Source: Furcasterigmium furcatum (Eukaryota > Ascomycota > Sordariomycetes > Glomerellales > Plectosphaerellaceae). From it: a stretch of DNA of 64,000 bases. The DNA lies in contig BCIA01000006.1 of the NCBI GenBank assembly GCA_001599815.1, positions 2,482,961-2,546,960 of the forward strand, written 5' to 3'. The notes beneath the pieces were generated by a model. The model saw nothing but the letters and a program-made list of their open reading frames with translations. It made no database searches and was not told where the DNA came from. The position numbers were made by a program, and so were the translations under genes. Positions 1-11,500 of this stretch are shown one piece after another (the first letter of the stretch is position 1; each line of letters begins with the position of its first letter).

Positions 1-101
1 GCCGGTAGGCCGTTCAAAGCCGAAGAAGTGGCCTTCTTTTCGGCAGAGGTGGACGACTCGCCCAGCTCCTCGGGCTTCTGCGTGCTCTTTTGTGCCGGCA
101 T
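1..101 (-). CDS. N-terminal fragment of an unrecognised protein, cut by the window edge
   Basis: A leftward reading frame opens at an ATG at 101 and stays open to base 1, giving 33 residues rich in Lys, Ser, Glu and Ala (start MPAQKSTQKPEELGESS). It has no hydrophobic segment or known motif, and the composition suggests a disordered N-terminus. The ATG follows a GC-rich leader. The family cannot be named from this much. It lies downstream of the UIM gene in the same orientation, so 102-653 must hold its promoter. Confidence 0.5.
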   Translation of the reverse strand, partial: MPAQKSTQKPEELGESSTSAEKKATSSALNGLP

Positions 102-653
102 GCTGGGTGTTGGTCGTGGGTTGAAAGGTCGTGAACAAGGTGGAGCCCTCAGAGTTGTGAAGGAGTTGAAGCACTTTACGCGGTGACGGACGCGGGGGAG
201 ACGCGTAGAAAGGCGCTAGTCCATATTAGGCCTACAGCTGGTTGACCCCTTTAACACCATCCCCAGCTCCCTTTCACATTTTGCCAGATGTATTTCTACC
301 GATAGCCATTCCCCAGGGAACGTCTTCCTGCTTTCGACCTGGGACAGGCCGAGGATGACACCGGGAATGTGGAAAAGCGACAATACCGTCTCAAACCACC
401 ATCATGAATCTTAAGGCCTGGGATTCTGGGTATCATGCTCTCGACCTCCCTTGGCTCTCGAGCAAATCATTGGCCCTCGCTACCACTGCATGTCTATACT
501 ATGGCTTCTCCTCTCCGTCCATTGCCTGAAAAGCAGAACAGCCAGCGCCCGGTAGTATCATAACGCTGCAGGTAATACCAATGAGCCACCCTTGCTAATC
601 CAAAGTCAAAGCTGTCCAAGCCTCCTGATCCTGAATATGCAGATCCCAACACC
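102..653. other. Intergenic, 552 bases
   Basis: This holds the 3' end of the UIM gene and the promoter and leader of the leftward gene at the window edge. I see no convincing frame, repeat or RNA gene. Confidence 0.5.
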
Positions 654-3601
654 TTAATTCTTCTTCGTCTCCTCTTGGCCATCCATGCTTGAGTCGAGGT
701 CAAGTAAGTTCGGCTGCACTTGACGGGTATCCGAGCTGGTCGACCCGCTCCTTGGGCCGAGGAAGGGACTGTTACCCCTCCGCTCTCGCATCTCAACCGG
801 CGCTTGTAGCAGCACTTCCGTGGTGGAGGATCGCTGCGGAGGTTCCATCTCGACATCGTGCGCCCCGCTCTTAGGGAATGTCGAGGCTCTGTTTGCGTCC
901 GAGAGAGGACGCAAGTCGCCGCCGGGCTTAGTGGCCTCTCCCATGTCGGCCATCTCGACCTCAGTAGCCATTTCTCGGCCCAGAGGACCCTCTTGGCCCC
1001 CGAAATCCCCCATAAAATCAGTGAAGTCTCCCATCCTAGAGTCGGGTGCGCTGTTGCCGCCGATAGATGCGCGGTCGCTGGCCATGGACTCGTTGCTGTT
1101 AGATCGGTACTTCCGCTTCGTAGGGGACATTGGTGTCATCGGCACCACGTGTGTTCCATCCGTTGCTGCCAGGACGTCTGCCTGGCTTTCGCCTTCCGCC
1201 TTCTCGCGCGCGAGTTCAGCTCGGAAGGTCTTATTGTCCGCCTTGACGAACCGCTGGAGAGGGTCCGCGAGAGGCACGGGCACGACTCCCTGCAGCGCGG
1301 CCTCCGTGGCGTAGACGAGCGAGGGGTTCCTGGATTCCTGGAACATCTGTCGCTGGACTAGTTCAAAAGAAACTTTCTGTGGGCAATCATCAGCATCGGC
1401 CGGTAGATGGGCAGCAAACGAACTCACCTTTGCACTGACAGCCTCCGACTCGTCTGGAACATACGCTAGCCGCCACCACTGATCGACAGGTTCCCTGGCC
1501 GAATCCTCAAACTCGATAAGCTTCGGCTCCGACCTCTTGCAGACGTAGATGACATTGGCAGCCGTCACAACACCTCGGAGCAAAAACTTTTTGCCCCTGA
1601 AGGGGCCAGCAGGCCCGGCCTTCTCTGGGTCCGTCAAGAGAGCCTGCAGGTACTCCTTGTATGATCGGATCTTCGCCGTTTCGGCATGCAAGTCTGTGAA
1701 TGTCAGCATCTTTCATCCATGGAAAACGTAACGGTCGCACCAACTTACTTGCGAGTTTGCCGTCGAGCTCGGCCAGTACAGCTCTCAGGCGAGACAAATA
1801 CAGCTTGACCTTGCCGTGCGCCTCCGCGTCCTCTTCTGTGAAGCTGGGAGACAAGTTCATCTTGTCGATGCGTTCAAGGAGTTCCTGAGGAAGCCCCTGT
1901 TGGGGCTTGTATGACTCCTTGAAGTCGTACCACTTCTCCACTGATGCCCAAGTCTCGATCTCATGAGCGATCTCGTCTCGGGTCCAGACCTTGTCCGTCT
2001 TTGGATCCTTCCAGATGCCGTGCTTCCGCTCTAAATCCATACTATTATAGAGCGCACTCGCAACCCACGCCAGTTGCTCCTGGATCTGCTTTCCTTCTTC
2101 CTTCCTTGATTCGAGATACCGCTCCGGGTACCACACCTCGGGGATCTCCAAGGGCGGGTTGTCGTCGGGGTTGTCGCCATCGATTTTGATGGTCAGGACC
2201 TCACCCATCTTGCCCATGACAGTCATCCTCGTCTTGTCATTGACCTCTTGCCAGTTAAGCGCCATCTCCCAGGCCAGCCAGTCCCAGACATCGTAGAAGG
2301 TTTTGGTGCCGGTCCACTGGTTTTTGGTGAGTTCGAATTCGAGGTACGCGAACCTGTCTGCCGTCTCAGAAACCTCCAAGGACTTCGTCTTGAGCGACGA
2401 GGCCTCGTGAAGCAGCGGCTCCAAGATGGCCGGATCAGTATCGCTGAGCAGAGCATCGAAGAACCTGGTGTCTGCCTCCGACTCAGCCCCCGGGCTGATG
2501 GACTTCGCCAAAGGGCTGATGGAGCCGTAACTCCTCTCAGTGGAGTCCAGGAATGCCATGAGCCTGTGGACTTCTTCCTGCCAGGCTGGCGTGTCCTGCC
2601 CGGACGATTCCGAAGAGTCCTCTTGTAGCCTGGCGAGGGTGTGAGGCTGGTAAATCCTTTCTCCCTTCCACCACTCAGGGTTGTGACCGTAGCTCGAGGA
2701 CGGGGTACCCGTCTGCAACAGGACGTTTCGCGTCAGGGGGATCTCGTGATAGATCGTTAGGATGGCACCCAGTCGTACGGGAGGGTCCCCCCTGTTGGGG
2801 GCCTGCACTAGGAAGGCAGGGGCTCCTGTTTCCCGCTTCCGGGTCGACGGTACAGGCTCGGCGACGGCGGCCACTCTGGTGACCATGCCCCATTCAGCGG
2901 CATCATATGCGTCTCTATTAGCAGGGCCAAAGTTCACCGGAGCGTTGGAGTTGTCATTGGTGATCCCCGATTCTTGAGGCGGCATCCCCGACCCTGAAGA
3001 ATCTCCGTTCATGGCCCCCTGCGGCGTCATGACATTGTTTCCCTCTCTGTATATCTCGTGTGGCTTTACGCCAGCGTCGGCGGCGGATTCTCTCAGGGCT
3101 CGTTCGAGTTGCGCGTCTTCTTCGTTCAGTGGGCCTGGAGCAGCGGTTAGCAAGCGACGTCTTCTCGTTAGAGGGACAGACAGTACCCGATGCAGCAGAC
3201 GCAGTCCAGTCGACGACCCTACCAAGCGGAGATACATTGTTGGCCCTGGAGGGGGGTCTGGAAGGGGCACCGGAGGGGGGCCAGTTGTTGTCCGGCGGAG
3301 GTGTAACGCCCTGGATAACGGCCATCTCAGGGCCTTCCACGTTGAAGGAGATGCCGGCGTTGTTCGACTCGCCGTCCCTGCCGGCGGCAAAGGCGCTCTC
3401 GTCCCATGGACCTGAGCGTGGCGGCGTGGAGGAGTATTTGCGCTTGAATTTCCCACTGTCGTCGAACCACTCGGAGATCAGGGTGTCTGCGCTGACTCCG
3501 TTCCGAAGCGCATTCCTGGCCATGTCGAGAACTTGATGGTCGTCGACGGGGACGACTCCGGTGAACCAGGCCATGCCTTCTTCGACGTTGTTGGCAGACA
3601 T
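654..3601 (-). CDS. UBA-like/UIM ubiquitin-binding protein with a degenerate USP-like region
   Basis: Four exons: 3601-3187, 3134-1749, 1693-1428 and 1376-654, giving about 929 residues. Introns are 52, 55 and 51 nt with good donors and acceptors. The N-terminus (about residues 5-45, MAWFTGVVP... LISEWFDDSG) resembles a small helical UBA-like fold. A clear ubiquitin-interacting motif follows at about 143-158 (EEDAQLERALRES). The middle resembles the USP25/28-type layout found in fungal 'ubiquitin interaction' proteins, but I find no canonical Cys box (GNTCW-like), so an active deubiquitinase is doubtful. The C-terminal 250 residues are Ser/Pro/Glu-rich and probably disordered. Inference: ubiquitin binding, catalysis unproven. 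The ATG at 3601 is preferred because the frame upstream offers only GTG. Confidence 0.75.
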
Positions 3602-4561
3602 GTTGGCTGGTGGTGAAGGAAGCACGCAGCTTCCGTGGTCCTTCCTTAGCTGGGGTTACTTGGACGAGAAGCCGTAGCGAATAGCAGCATGGTCGGAATA
3701 GCGAGGTTCTTTGATGTCCGAGAAGGCGGGATGATGATGCGTCGAGTGCGCGGTTGGCTTGGAGGGCTGGTTTGGTCCACAGCCTTCGTCCATCAGCGAG
3801 ATGGAAGGAGAGACAGGGAAGCTGTCGGCACTAGCGTGTGCCCCCAGCTGACAACACGCAGATTACGTAGGAGGGCGGCTTGGCTTGGGGAAGCCCCACA
3901 CAATAGGTAGCATCGGATTACTGAGACTGAGGTGGGCAACACAACTAAGCGCCCAATGCAGGCGTTTATTCATCATACTTAGTTAGCCCAGATACCATCC
4001 TACCATGTACGTGACCATCGTTCACAACGAGTCCTTGGTGGCCGTTGCCAGACACCTTCAGCGAAGCAGAAACCGAATGGGGGCAGAACCAAGTCCGAGG
4101 TTGGGAACTTGCCCTGGATACATATGGGTGGGCGCTTGGGGTTTGGAGGCACATGAATGCCAACTTCACGACAGCCATGACACTGCAAGTGAAAGCTTTC
4201 CAGGTTGCAAGTAAGTCAGTTATGGAATCCATTCCTACAAGTGTCTAGGCGCCAAAAGCAAATCCGCCTCCAACCTAACCGAAATCAGCTGTGTGAACGC
4301 TTGCCCTCCCTTGCTCGAGGCCTATCTCTCGCCCTGCCCATCCGGGGCTCTCTGTAGCGCCCCTGGGTGACCCAATCCGGGCAGGCAGCCTTCCCAACGC
4401 CCCAGGCATCGCTATGCATGCGGTGAATCGAGTGTAAACGTGATGGAAAAGCAGCCGTTTCTTTGGCCGCTATCAAAACGAAAAATGCCGTGTCAAGCCA
4501 GGGACCGGCTGTCGCAGGCAGCCGGGGGGTTCCGTGGCATTAACCCGCAATGAGCAGCTCT
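3602..4561. other. Intergenic, 960 bases
   Basis: This holds the promoter of the UIM gene (right to left) and the 3' flank of CDC34. Short open frames overlap on both strands around 3970-4250 but lack codon bias and motifs. I see no RNA gene or repeat. Confidence 0.5.
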
Positions 4562-5427
4562 CTATGCCTTGGTCTTCATATCTTTTTTGCCCGTGGGTTT
4601 CTGGCTGTCGTCGTCCGCGTCATCGTCCTCGTCATCCTCGTTGTACTCGTCCATGTCGAAGTCGCTGTCGCTGCCACCCAGGTCGTCAAAGTCAACGTCC
4701 TCGTCCGACTCCTGCCAGAATGCGTCGTCGTCCATCGACTTTTGCGGCACGGGCTCGAGTTCTTTCTGGGTGGGGAAGACGACCCCCTCGGGGATGTCCT
4801 TCCTCGAAGCCCTGGCCGTGTCCTTTGCGCGTTTGTTGTATTCGTCTCGGCTGTCGCGGTAGAGGACGCTAGCGTCCACGTTTGCAGGGGAGTTGATCTC
4901 AGGGTCGTCGAGGAGGAGAAGAACGGACCGGAGAACAGACTCGACACCCTGGAGAGGGGACCAGCGCTCACAGGCCTGCTCGCCGGATTGCTCATCTTCG
5001 CCGGGCTTGTGGAGAATGGAGATGCAGAGCTCGCCGTTGGAGTAGATGTTCGGGTGGTGAATGTTCCTCGTCTGGAAGGCGAACTCGGGTGGAGAGTATG
5101 GGTAGTCGGACGGGAATCGCATCTCGGCCTGGAACGAATGTTTAGCATGGGTCGCTCGGGGCGTGGGCACAGTATGCGGCTTTCATCATGGATGGACAGA
5201 CCTTGAGATAAGCACCGTTGAAGACGCTCTCGGGGTTGACCACCATCAGGCCGATGGTCCACTTGTGGACGCTACGGTCGTCGACCTGGTCGACTGTCAG
5301 TACATGTTGACCCTAACCGTATACTTGCGACGGGTCGGGTGCGTACCTCGATATGGACCCATTTCTCCTTGTAGAGGGCTTGCAACTCGGACATGAGCCG
5401 CCGAGCGGAGGCCGACTTGACCGACAT
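4562..5427 (-). CDS. cdc34: Ubiquitin-conjugating enzyme E2, CDC34/UBE2R type
   Basis: Exons 5427-5347, 5285-5202 and 5128-4562 give 243 residues. The UBC fold spans about 5-170, with the HPN motif at 80-82 and the catalytic cysteine at 90 (GELCISILH). After the active site comes the 12-residue acidic loop (KPGEDEQSGEQACERW) that is diagnostic of the Cdc34/UBE2R and UBE2G classes. The C-terminus is a long Asp/Glu tail ending in KKDMKTKA, as in Cdc34, where it contacts the SCF cullin. Known role of the family: Lys48-linked ubiquitination of cell-cycle regulators with SCF ligases. Introns of 61 and 73 nt have standard signals (branch GCTAAAC in the second). Some 1.1 kb of leader and promoter separates it from argJ. 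Confidence 0.93.
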
Positions 5428-6507
5428 GGTGAGGGTGAGGGTGTGGTATGGTGTAGGGTGTTGTGATGCGAAGTATGGAGGGTGCCGTAGAATGACGGAA
5501 AGACGAGTCGCGAGGACAAGGGAGCGGTTCCCGGAGTCTAGATATAGGAAGAAGATCGGTCTGTTTCGCAAAAGATTCTCGGCCGAAAGAAGTTTGCCGC
5601 TCGCTCGCTACGCTGCGCTGCACTGACTCGGGGATGCCCGATTTGGTGACTCGGTCGCTGGCTCGACGGGAAACGCGGGGGAGTTGGAGGGGTCAAGAAC
5701 GCGCTGGACAGGGCACTTGGCCGATAAACTCGCGGATCGACGAAGGGAAAACCCACGGAGTCGCTGGAAGGTGCGGGAGATGGTGAAGTTGGAGCAGGGT
5801 TGGAAAGGTGAAAGATGACAAGTTGAATCGCGAGATGGAACTCAGGAGGTGGCAGCGCGTGGCCCGGCCTGTCTCGGATGGGAGAGAAGGAAGGAGGCGC
5901 CTGATGACGGCAGGCGGGGCCCGGGGCGGCCTCAGCCTTCAGGGTTCCGGACTCGCATGAGGTTAAGTGGTCCAGATTCCAGGTCGCCTGAGGTACCTGC
6001 CTGTCCCGCCCAATCCCTGCAATTTGCAAGTACCGATAACGGGCCTGACATCCCTGCGGTTCTCGTGGCTTCCAAGAGCCCAAAAGTGCTGCCGGCTCGA
6101 GGGGCTGGCTGACTGTTCACTGAGAGCGACTGATAAATCCGCCCAACCCCAGGGCAATGTTCATTCTTCCGCCAGTCCTTTCTAGTATTGAGTCGACTAT
6201 GCCGTTTGTTCTGTATCATCACATTCAAATTCTAGAGCTTGTGGTGATTCTCGGCACCACCATGTCAAGAGATCGTTTCCATTCAATGATGCCTGCACCC
6301 TGTGTCCAACTTTAATGTGTCGCTTGATCTCGGAGGAAGAGGTAGCTGGAAGCCAATAGTTGATATGCAAGCCATGCAAACCGCCAACCCTGCATGGACT
6401 GATTGGCGTCTCGGGCATGCCGCCCATACCAAAACGCCCTCGTGATCGGCGGCGTTCTTGGCTGGACTGCTCTATGGTATTCTCTTCACCATGTCTCATA
6501 CCGTACA
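5428..6507. other. Intergenic, 1080 bases
   Basis: Promoter and leader of CDC34 and 3' flank of argJ. A Pro/Ser-rich open frame on the minus strand (5538-6083) has no recognisable motif and is more likely leader sequence than a gene. Confidence 0.5.
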
Positions 6508-7890
6508 CTACGTCCTGTAGTCACCGTTGATGGTGATGTACTCGTGGCTATAGTCGCACGTCCAGTACGTCGCCTCCTCCTTGCCCGTCCCAAGCCTCAC
6601 CAGGATCTCCAGGTCCTCCTGCTCCAGGATCTCCGACGCCCGCGACTCGTCCACCATCTCGGGCTCGCCGTTGATGAGCAGCTTGAGCTCCGCGCTGCCG
6701 TCGGCGGGGACGAAGGAGACGTTCGTCTTCTCCGAGACGATCGCCGGCACCTCATTGATGGCCTCGCCCGGCTCCGAGATCAGCGAGTAGCCCGTGGCGC
6801 AGAGGATGCGGCCCCAGTTTGCGTCCCGCCCGTAAAGTGCCGTCTTGACGAGAGGGGACCTGGCGATCGTGCTGGCGACCTTCCTGGCGGCCGACTCGCT
6901 GGCCGACTCGACCACGCGGATCGTCACGAACTTGGTGGCGCCCTCGCCGTCGCGGACGATGAGCTTCGCCAGGTCGGCCGCGAAGTCGCTGAGAATGGTC
7001 TGGAAAGCGGCGTAGTCGGGCGAGTCCTCGCTTGTGATCTCCTTTCCACCGGCCGCGCCGTTGGCCAGGAGCGCAACGGTGTCGTTTGTGGAGGTGTCGC
7101 CATCGATGGTGATGCTGTTGAACGACCGGTCGACGGCGTGCTTGAGGACAGCGGGCAGGACCTTGGACGAGATGGGGGCATCCGTCGCCAGAACACCGAG
7201 AAGAGTCGCCATGTTCGGGTGAATCATGCCAGCGCCCTTAGTCATGCCAGCGATCTTATACTCGACGCTCGGTGAAGACGGCAGCGAGAAAGTCCTAGAC
7301 ATGAGCTTCGGGAACGTATCCGTCGTGCAGATGGCAGTGGCACACGCCAACCAGTCCTTGTGCTTTGAGCCCAAAGCTCCGTGGGCTGCAGGGACGTTGT
7401 TGACGATCTTGTCGATGGGCAGCCTCTGGCCGATGACTCCCGTGCTCATAACGATGGTGGACGACCCATCAGAGCCATTGCCCACCGCCTGATCCGCGGC
7501 CTGGGCCATGAGCGAGGCGTCCTCCAGTCCTCCCTTCCCCGTGACTGCGTTGGCGCATCCCGAGTTGATGATGACACTTCGGATACCCTCGTTGCCCTTC
7601 TTCTTCAGTACGTCCCTGCTGAACGTGACCGGTGCCGCTTGGAACTTGTTCTTGGTGAACACGGCGGCGGCGGCGCATGGCCTGTCCGAGGTGATGAGCG
7701 CGAGGTCCGGCTTGGTGGTGTTTCCCGGCTTCACCCCAACGAGGATGCCGGATGCTGAGAATCCCTGGGGATATGTGCCCTCCGTCGGCACGTATTTCTT
7801 CTTGGCCGCCGGGATGCTCTCGGCAGAGACCGAGTAGCAACGGACGAACCGAGTCAATTGACTCGGCACCGTCTTGAGAGAACTGGCCAT
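6508..7890 (-). CDS. argJ: Arginine biosynthesis bifunctional protein ArgJ (ornithine acetyltransferase/N-acetylglutamate synthase), mitochondrial
   Basis: A single intronless exon of 460 residues. The Arg/Ser-containing N-terminus without acidic residues (MASSLKTVPSQLTRFVRCYS) fits a mitochondrial presequence. The ArgJ signature is complete. The autoproteolysis site KGAGMIHPNMA/TLLG places the nucleophile at Thr229, which separates alpha and beta chains. Conserved INSGCANA and DGDTSTND segments and the C-terminal YITINGDYRT are present. Known role: transacetylation from N-acetylornithine to glutamate, recycling acetyl groups in the arginine pathway. Two ATGA(C/G)TC elements lie 90 and 111 bases upstream of the start (7980-7987, 8001-8009), consistent with cross-pathway control. 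GCN2 lies directly upstream in the same orientation. Confidence 0.96.
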   Translation of the reverse strand: MASSLKTVPSQLTRFVRCYSVSAESIPAAKKKYVPTEGTYPQGFSASGILVGVKPGNTTKPDLALITSDRPCAAAAVFTKNKFQAAPVTFSRDVLKKKGNEGIRSVIINSGCANAVTGKGGLEDASLMAQAADQAVGNGSDGSSTIVMSTGVIGQRLPIDKIVNNVPAAHGALGSKHKDWLACATAICTTDTFPKLMSRTFSLPSSPSVEYKIAGMTKGAGMIHPNMATLLGVLATDAPISSKVLPAVLKHAVDRSFNSITIDGDTSTNDTVALLANGAAGGKEITSEDSPDYAAFQTILSDFAADLAKLIVRDGEGATKFVTIRVVESASESAARKVASTIARSPLVKTALYGRDANWGRILCATGYSLISEPGEAINEVPAIVSEKTNVSFVPADGSAELKLLINGEPEMVDESRASEILEQEDLEILVRLGTGKEEATYWTCDYSHEYITINGDYRT

Positions 7891-7979
7891 GCTGCCAAAC
7901 CTTGGTCTAGAAGGTGCCTGATCTCGGCCAGACTACACGATATGCAAAGGAAGGATCAATGACGAAGCCGTGAAGTTGA

Positions 7980-7987
7980 ATGACTCT
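7980..7987 (+). promoter_or_regulatory. GCN4/CPC1-like site ATGACTCT upstream of argJ
   Basis: ATGACTC matches the core of the GCN4/CPC1 consensus ATGA(C/G)TCAT and sits 90 bases upstream of the argJ start. The same octamer occurs upstream of HIS3 at 20802-20809. Confidence 0.55.
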
Positions 7988-8000
7988 GAAGAGAACAACG

Positions 8001-8009
8001 ATGAGTCGT
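8001..8009 (+). promoter_or_regulatory. GCN4/CPC1-like site ATGAGTCGT upstream of argJ
   Basis: ATGAGTC matches the ATGASTC core, with G in place of the usual A after it. The identical 9-mer is found upstream of GCN2 at 13589-13597. Confidence 0.5.
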
Positions 8010-8503
8010 AACACTGGGAAATTTAGCAGCCGACACCGCTGTTGCTCTTATCTCTTATCGCCCGTCCAGGAACATCGGCGACAGGGGGTTCAATTGAAGA
8101 GGATCAAGTGGGACCCTCGGGGGGTTAGGTACATCAGTCCGGTCAGGGGCGCTTCGACTGTCGTGGCAATTGGTTGTCAGATGCCATGAAAGCCATGTTC
8201 ACTTCTTTTTGTCAAGTAGTACGCTGTGTTTCCATTGAGAGTTGAGAGATCCGTTGCTACCGTTCATACCAGGCGGACGCAGAGTCCGATCATCAGCAAA
8301 CCTTTCCTCCCGGGGTATCTCCCCATAAAGACCATTCCCATGTTGTCCCATCATCATCGTAGTAGAGCGGGTAGCCAAAGCCAAATAACCATCCAGCAAC
8401 ATCAACCGTCATCCCAGGACGGCCTTCCATCTGTCATCATCATCGCCTCGCCTCTTGCTCGTCATCGCCGTAGCCCCGGCACCCAGAGACCCTCCGTCCG
8501 TCC

Positions 8504-11500
8504 TCAGGCGCCCAGGTCGTAGTAGATGCAGTTGCCGGTCCGGAAGTTGTAGATGAACGAGTGCCTGGCCCCATTCTTCTTCTCCCAAGCGAACCGCCAG
8601 TTATCCAGCATCTCGTGGATGTCTTGCACGTACTTCTTCTCCGCGGTCGTCACAGATTGCTCCAGCTTGCGCCAGGCGTCGCTGTCCGAGAGGGACGTGT
8701 CCCTGATCATCTCCATAATCTGATCGGTCGTCTCCACAGCGAGGATCGGCCCTTCCAGGAACGACTGGACCAGGCTTGATGCGCTCACCTGCGCCTGCTC
8801 CACAACCGTTCGCCGGTTGAACTTCTTGCTCTTCGTCTGAGCCACCAGCACGCGCACGTCCTGTTCGGAATGGGTGTCCAAGCCGCTGGATGAGTCGGTC
8901 TGCTGATTCCCACGCATCTTAACCACTGCCTTGGAGTCGCGTTCGCGGATTTCGGACCGCAGCCAGGAGATGAGTTGCGCCATCGGGATGTCAACGTCCG
9001 GCACATCCTTCTTTCCCAGCGTCTTGATCTTGAGAATCGCGTCCTGCTTGATGATGACAATCCACGAGTAACTGTCGTCGCGGTACTTTGAGAGCAGGTC
9101 TTCAGGGGATCGCGTGTCCCTGGCCAGCTCGGCGCTGACGTTCTGAGCCCAGAGCGTCTGCAGAAGCTCGACACCGGTTGACCGCAGCACCGCAGCATCG
9201 AAGCTTGCGACGAGGACATCGCACCTGCGCGCGTTGAAAATCCCGTGAGACTCCTCCTCGCTCTTCTTGAGGAACGCTTTGCCGCTCATCTTAGGTACGC
9301 GGGCAAGCCTTTCCCATGCGAGGTTGAAACCGACGGCGTGCCTTTCCTCGAAGTGCCCGCCAACCCGCGGACGATGTTCCCTGATCAAGCTGTCGTAGCG
9401 TCCTCCGGCGGCGAAAACATCCTTGATCTTTTTGTCGTAGAGGCAAGAGAACAGAATCCCACCAGTGTAGAAGCTTTCCTTCAGGCTGTTGAGCGGGTTG
9501 ACGTAGATCTTGCTCGCCACCCCGAGCCGCTTTGCATACTCGTAGACCTCTCTCAGATGGGCCAGGGTCGATGAGGCTCGCTGGTACAGGTCCGTTCCTT
9601 CGAAGAGAGTCTTTAGTTTGGTGAAGGCCTTGCTTGGGGTGTCTATAACTGTCAGCGTGCACGTTGGATCTGTCAATAGAGTAGGTGCTTACCTCTGAAG
9701 TCGAAGCGCTGCAGCTCGTCAAGGCTTGTCGCTGAAACACCAACGATGGGAGATCGTAGTTCGCTCCGAATCTTCTGCCATGTGTAACCCATAATGTTCA
9801 GCTTGCTGAGGATCTCAGCGACGCTTCGTCGTGAGCTTTGCTCGATGCGGCAATACTCGAAAACGAGTTGCAAAAGTTCAGAGTGGCCAACATGGAAGCA
9901 CATCTGACCAGATGAAATCGAGGGGAAAGTGGCTACAATTTCGTCCAAGACCTTGATCACCTCGGCTTCCTTCAGTGCCAGGTCCAGCGTGTCTGTGGTG
10001 ACGATGTCGAAGTCCACTTCACCAAAGGACTGAGGCTGGCTCGTATCCTGGCGATCTCGGAAGATGCTTCCAAAGGTGAAAGTTCGCTGCACGGTTTGGG
10101 GACCAGATTGCTTGGCAAGCATCCTCGCATGGCCCATGGTCAGGTCAAAAGGCAACTGAAGCACCATTCCGTTCGAGTCCAACAGCTTCACAGCATTACC
10201 GGCGTAGTGGGAGGACTTGGGATAGATGAAGCTTCGAGGCATTTCGAGGGCACCGTGGCGCCGGAAGATCGAGATCAGAGCCTTTTTGGCTAGGTGCTGA
10301 TGGAGCAGATCGTTTTGACTTGGGGGAGTTGCATGCATGTCCCAGGCATAGTCCTTCGCCTGCTCGACGGGCCTCGAGAAGAGAGTGGAAAGCATCTTCT
10401 GGTAGTAAGGCGAGCTCGGGTCAGACAGCCCTGCCAGCGTACGTCGAATCGTCTCGCTCTCCATCTGCACAGGCAGTTTGCCGCTGTGGAGGAGCTCCGT
10501 GCTCGAAGGTCGCTCCTTGGGGTTGTGAGTGAGTAATGACAAGGCAATCTCGGTCTGTGTCTTCTCGGCCGGCTTGAAGTCAGGAGGAAGGACCGGGGGA
10601 GAACGGCGAAGCTGTCCGATGACTTCTGCTCGCTGCATGCCCAGCATCGGCGTGTAGCACATCTCGAAGAAGATGACTCCCAGGGAATACATGTCGACTT
10701 TGGAACTGTACGACCCGCTGACTCCGGAGCGGACTTCGGGCGCCGCATACGAGGCAGTTCCGATACTCCTGGTGATATCGTCCGACTCCAGTGCGTTCGC
10801 AATCCCCTTTTCCGCGGCAAATTGCCCGCTCGTGGCTAGGCCGAAGTCACCGATCTTGACATTCTCGGTGCCGTCTGCGCTTCTGGCGATGAAAACGTTC
10901 TCTGGCTTGAGATCTCGATGAACAATGCTGAGCCCATGGATGTGGGCAAGACCCTCCAGGATCTGTCTGAACAAACGCCACATTTCCGAAGTATTTTGGT
11001 AGAGTCTCCTGGCGATCAAGTCGCGAAGTGTGCGCTTCTCGCAGTATTCCATGGAAATGTAGAGAATGGTCCTGTAGGGACGTTCGATGCGAACCTTCTT
11101 GAGTTCCTGAGTCTCGCGCCTGACAAGGGGAGATGCTGGGCGAGAGCTTGTCTCTTCGTCGGCTGAGGAGGATTCCTCATCATCTTCGACCGCGATGTCA
11201 TCTTCCTCCTCTTCGTCAGAGTCGTAACCGAACTCGACTTGCGGGTATCCACTAGAGGACATGAAGTCAAGCCCTCCGGTGCTGGTCGTGAACTGGACAT
11301 CAGGCGCCTGCGAGACTGTATCTTGAGTACCTTCAGTGCCTTCTGTGGTCTGGCCTTCTGTCGAGGTGTCCTCGTCGGTGTCTGACGTGTCCGGGAGCTC
11401 TTCGACCCAGGTATTGTAGTATCTGACCACGGCAGGATGGCTGAGCTGAGAGAGAAGCCGAACTTCTCGGAGAATCTCCGTCAAGCTAGCTTGAGACCGT

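Larger units (their letters stand above)
7891..8503. other. Intergenic, 613 bases: argJ promoter and GCN2 3' flank
   Basis: The half nearest argJ carries two GCN4/CPC1-like sites, annotated separately. The rest, up to the GCN2 stop, holds no supportable gene. Confidence 0.6.

Noticed and set aside
4336..4384. CTGCCC/GGGCAG inverted repeat
   Set aside because: Only six-base arms in GC-rich DNA, expected by chance.
5538..6083. Possible small Pro-rich gene upstream of CDC34
   Set aside because: No start context, motif or splice support. It lies where the CDC34 leader and promoter should be.
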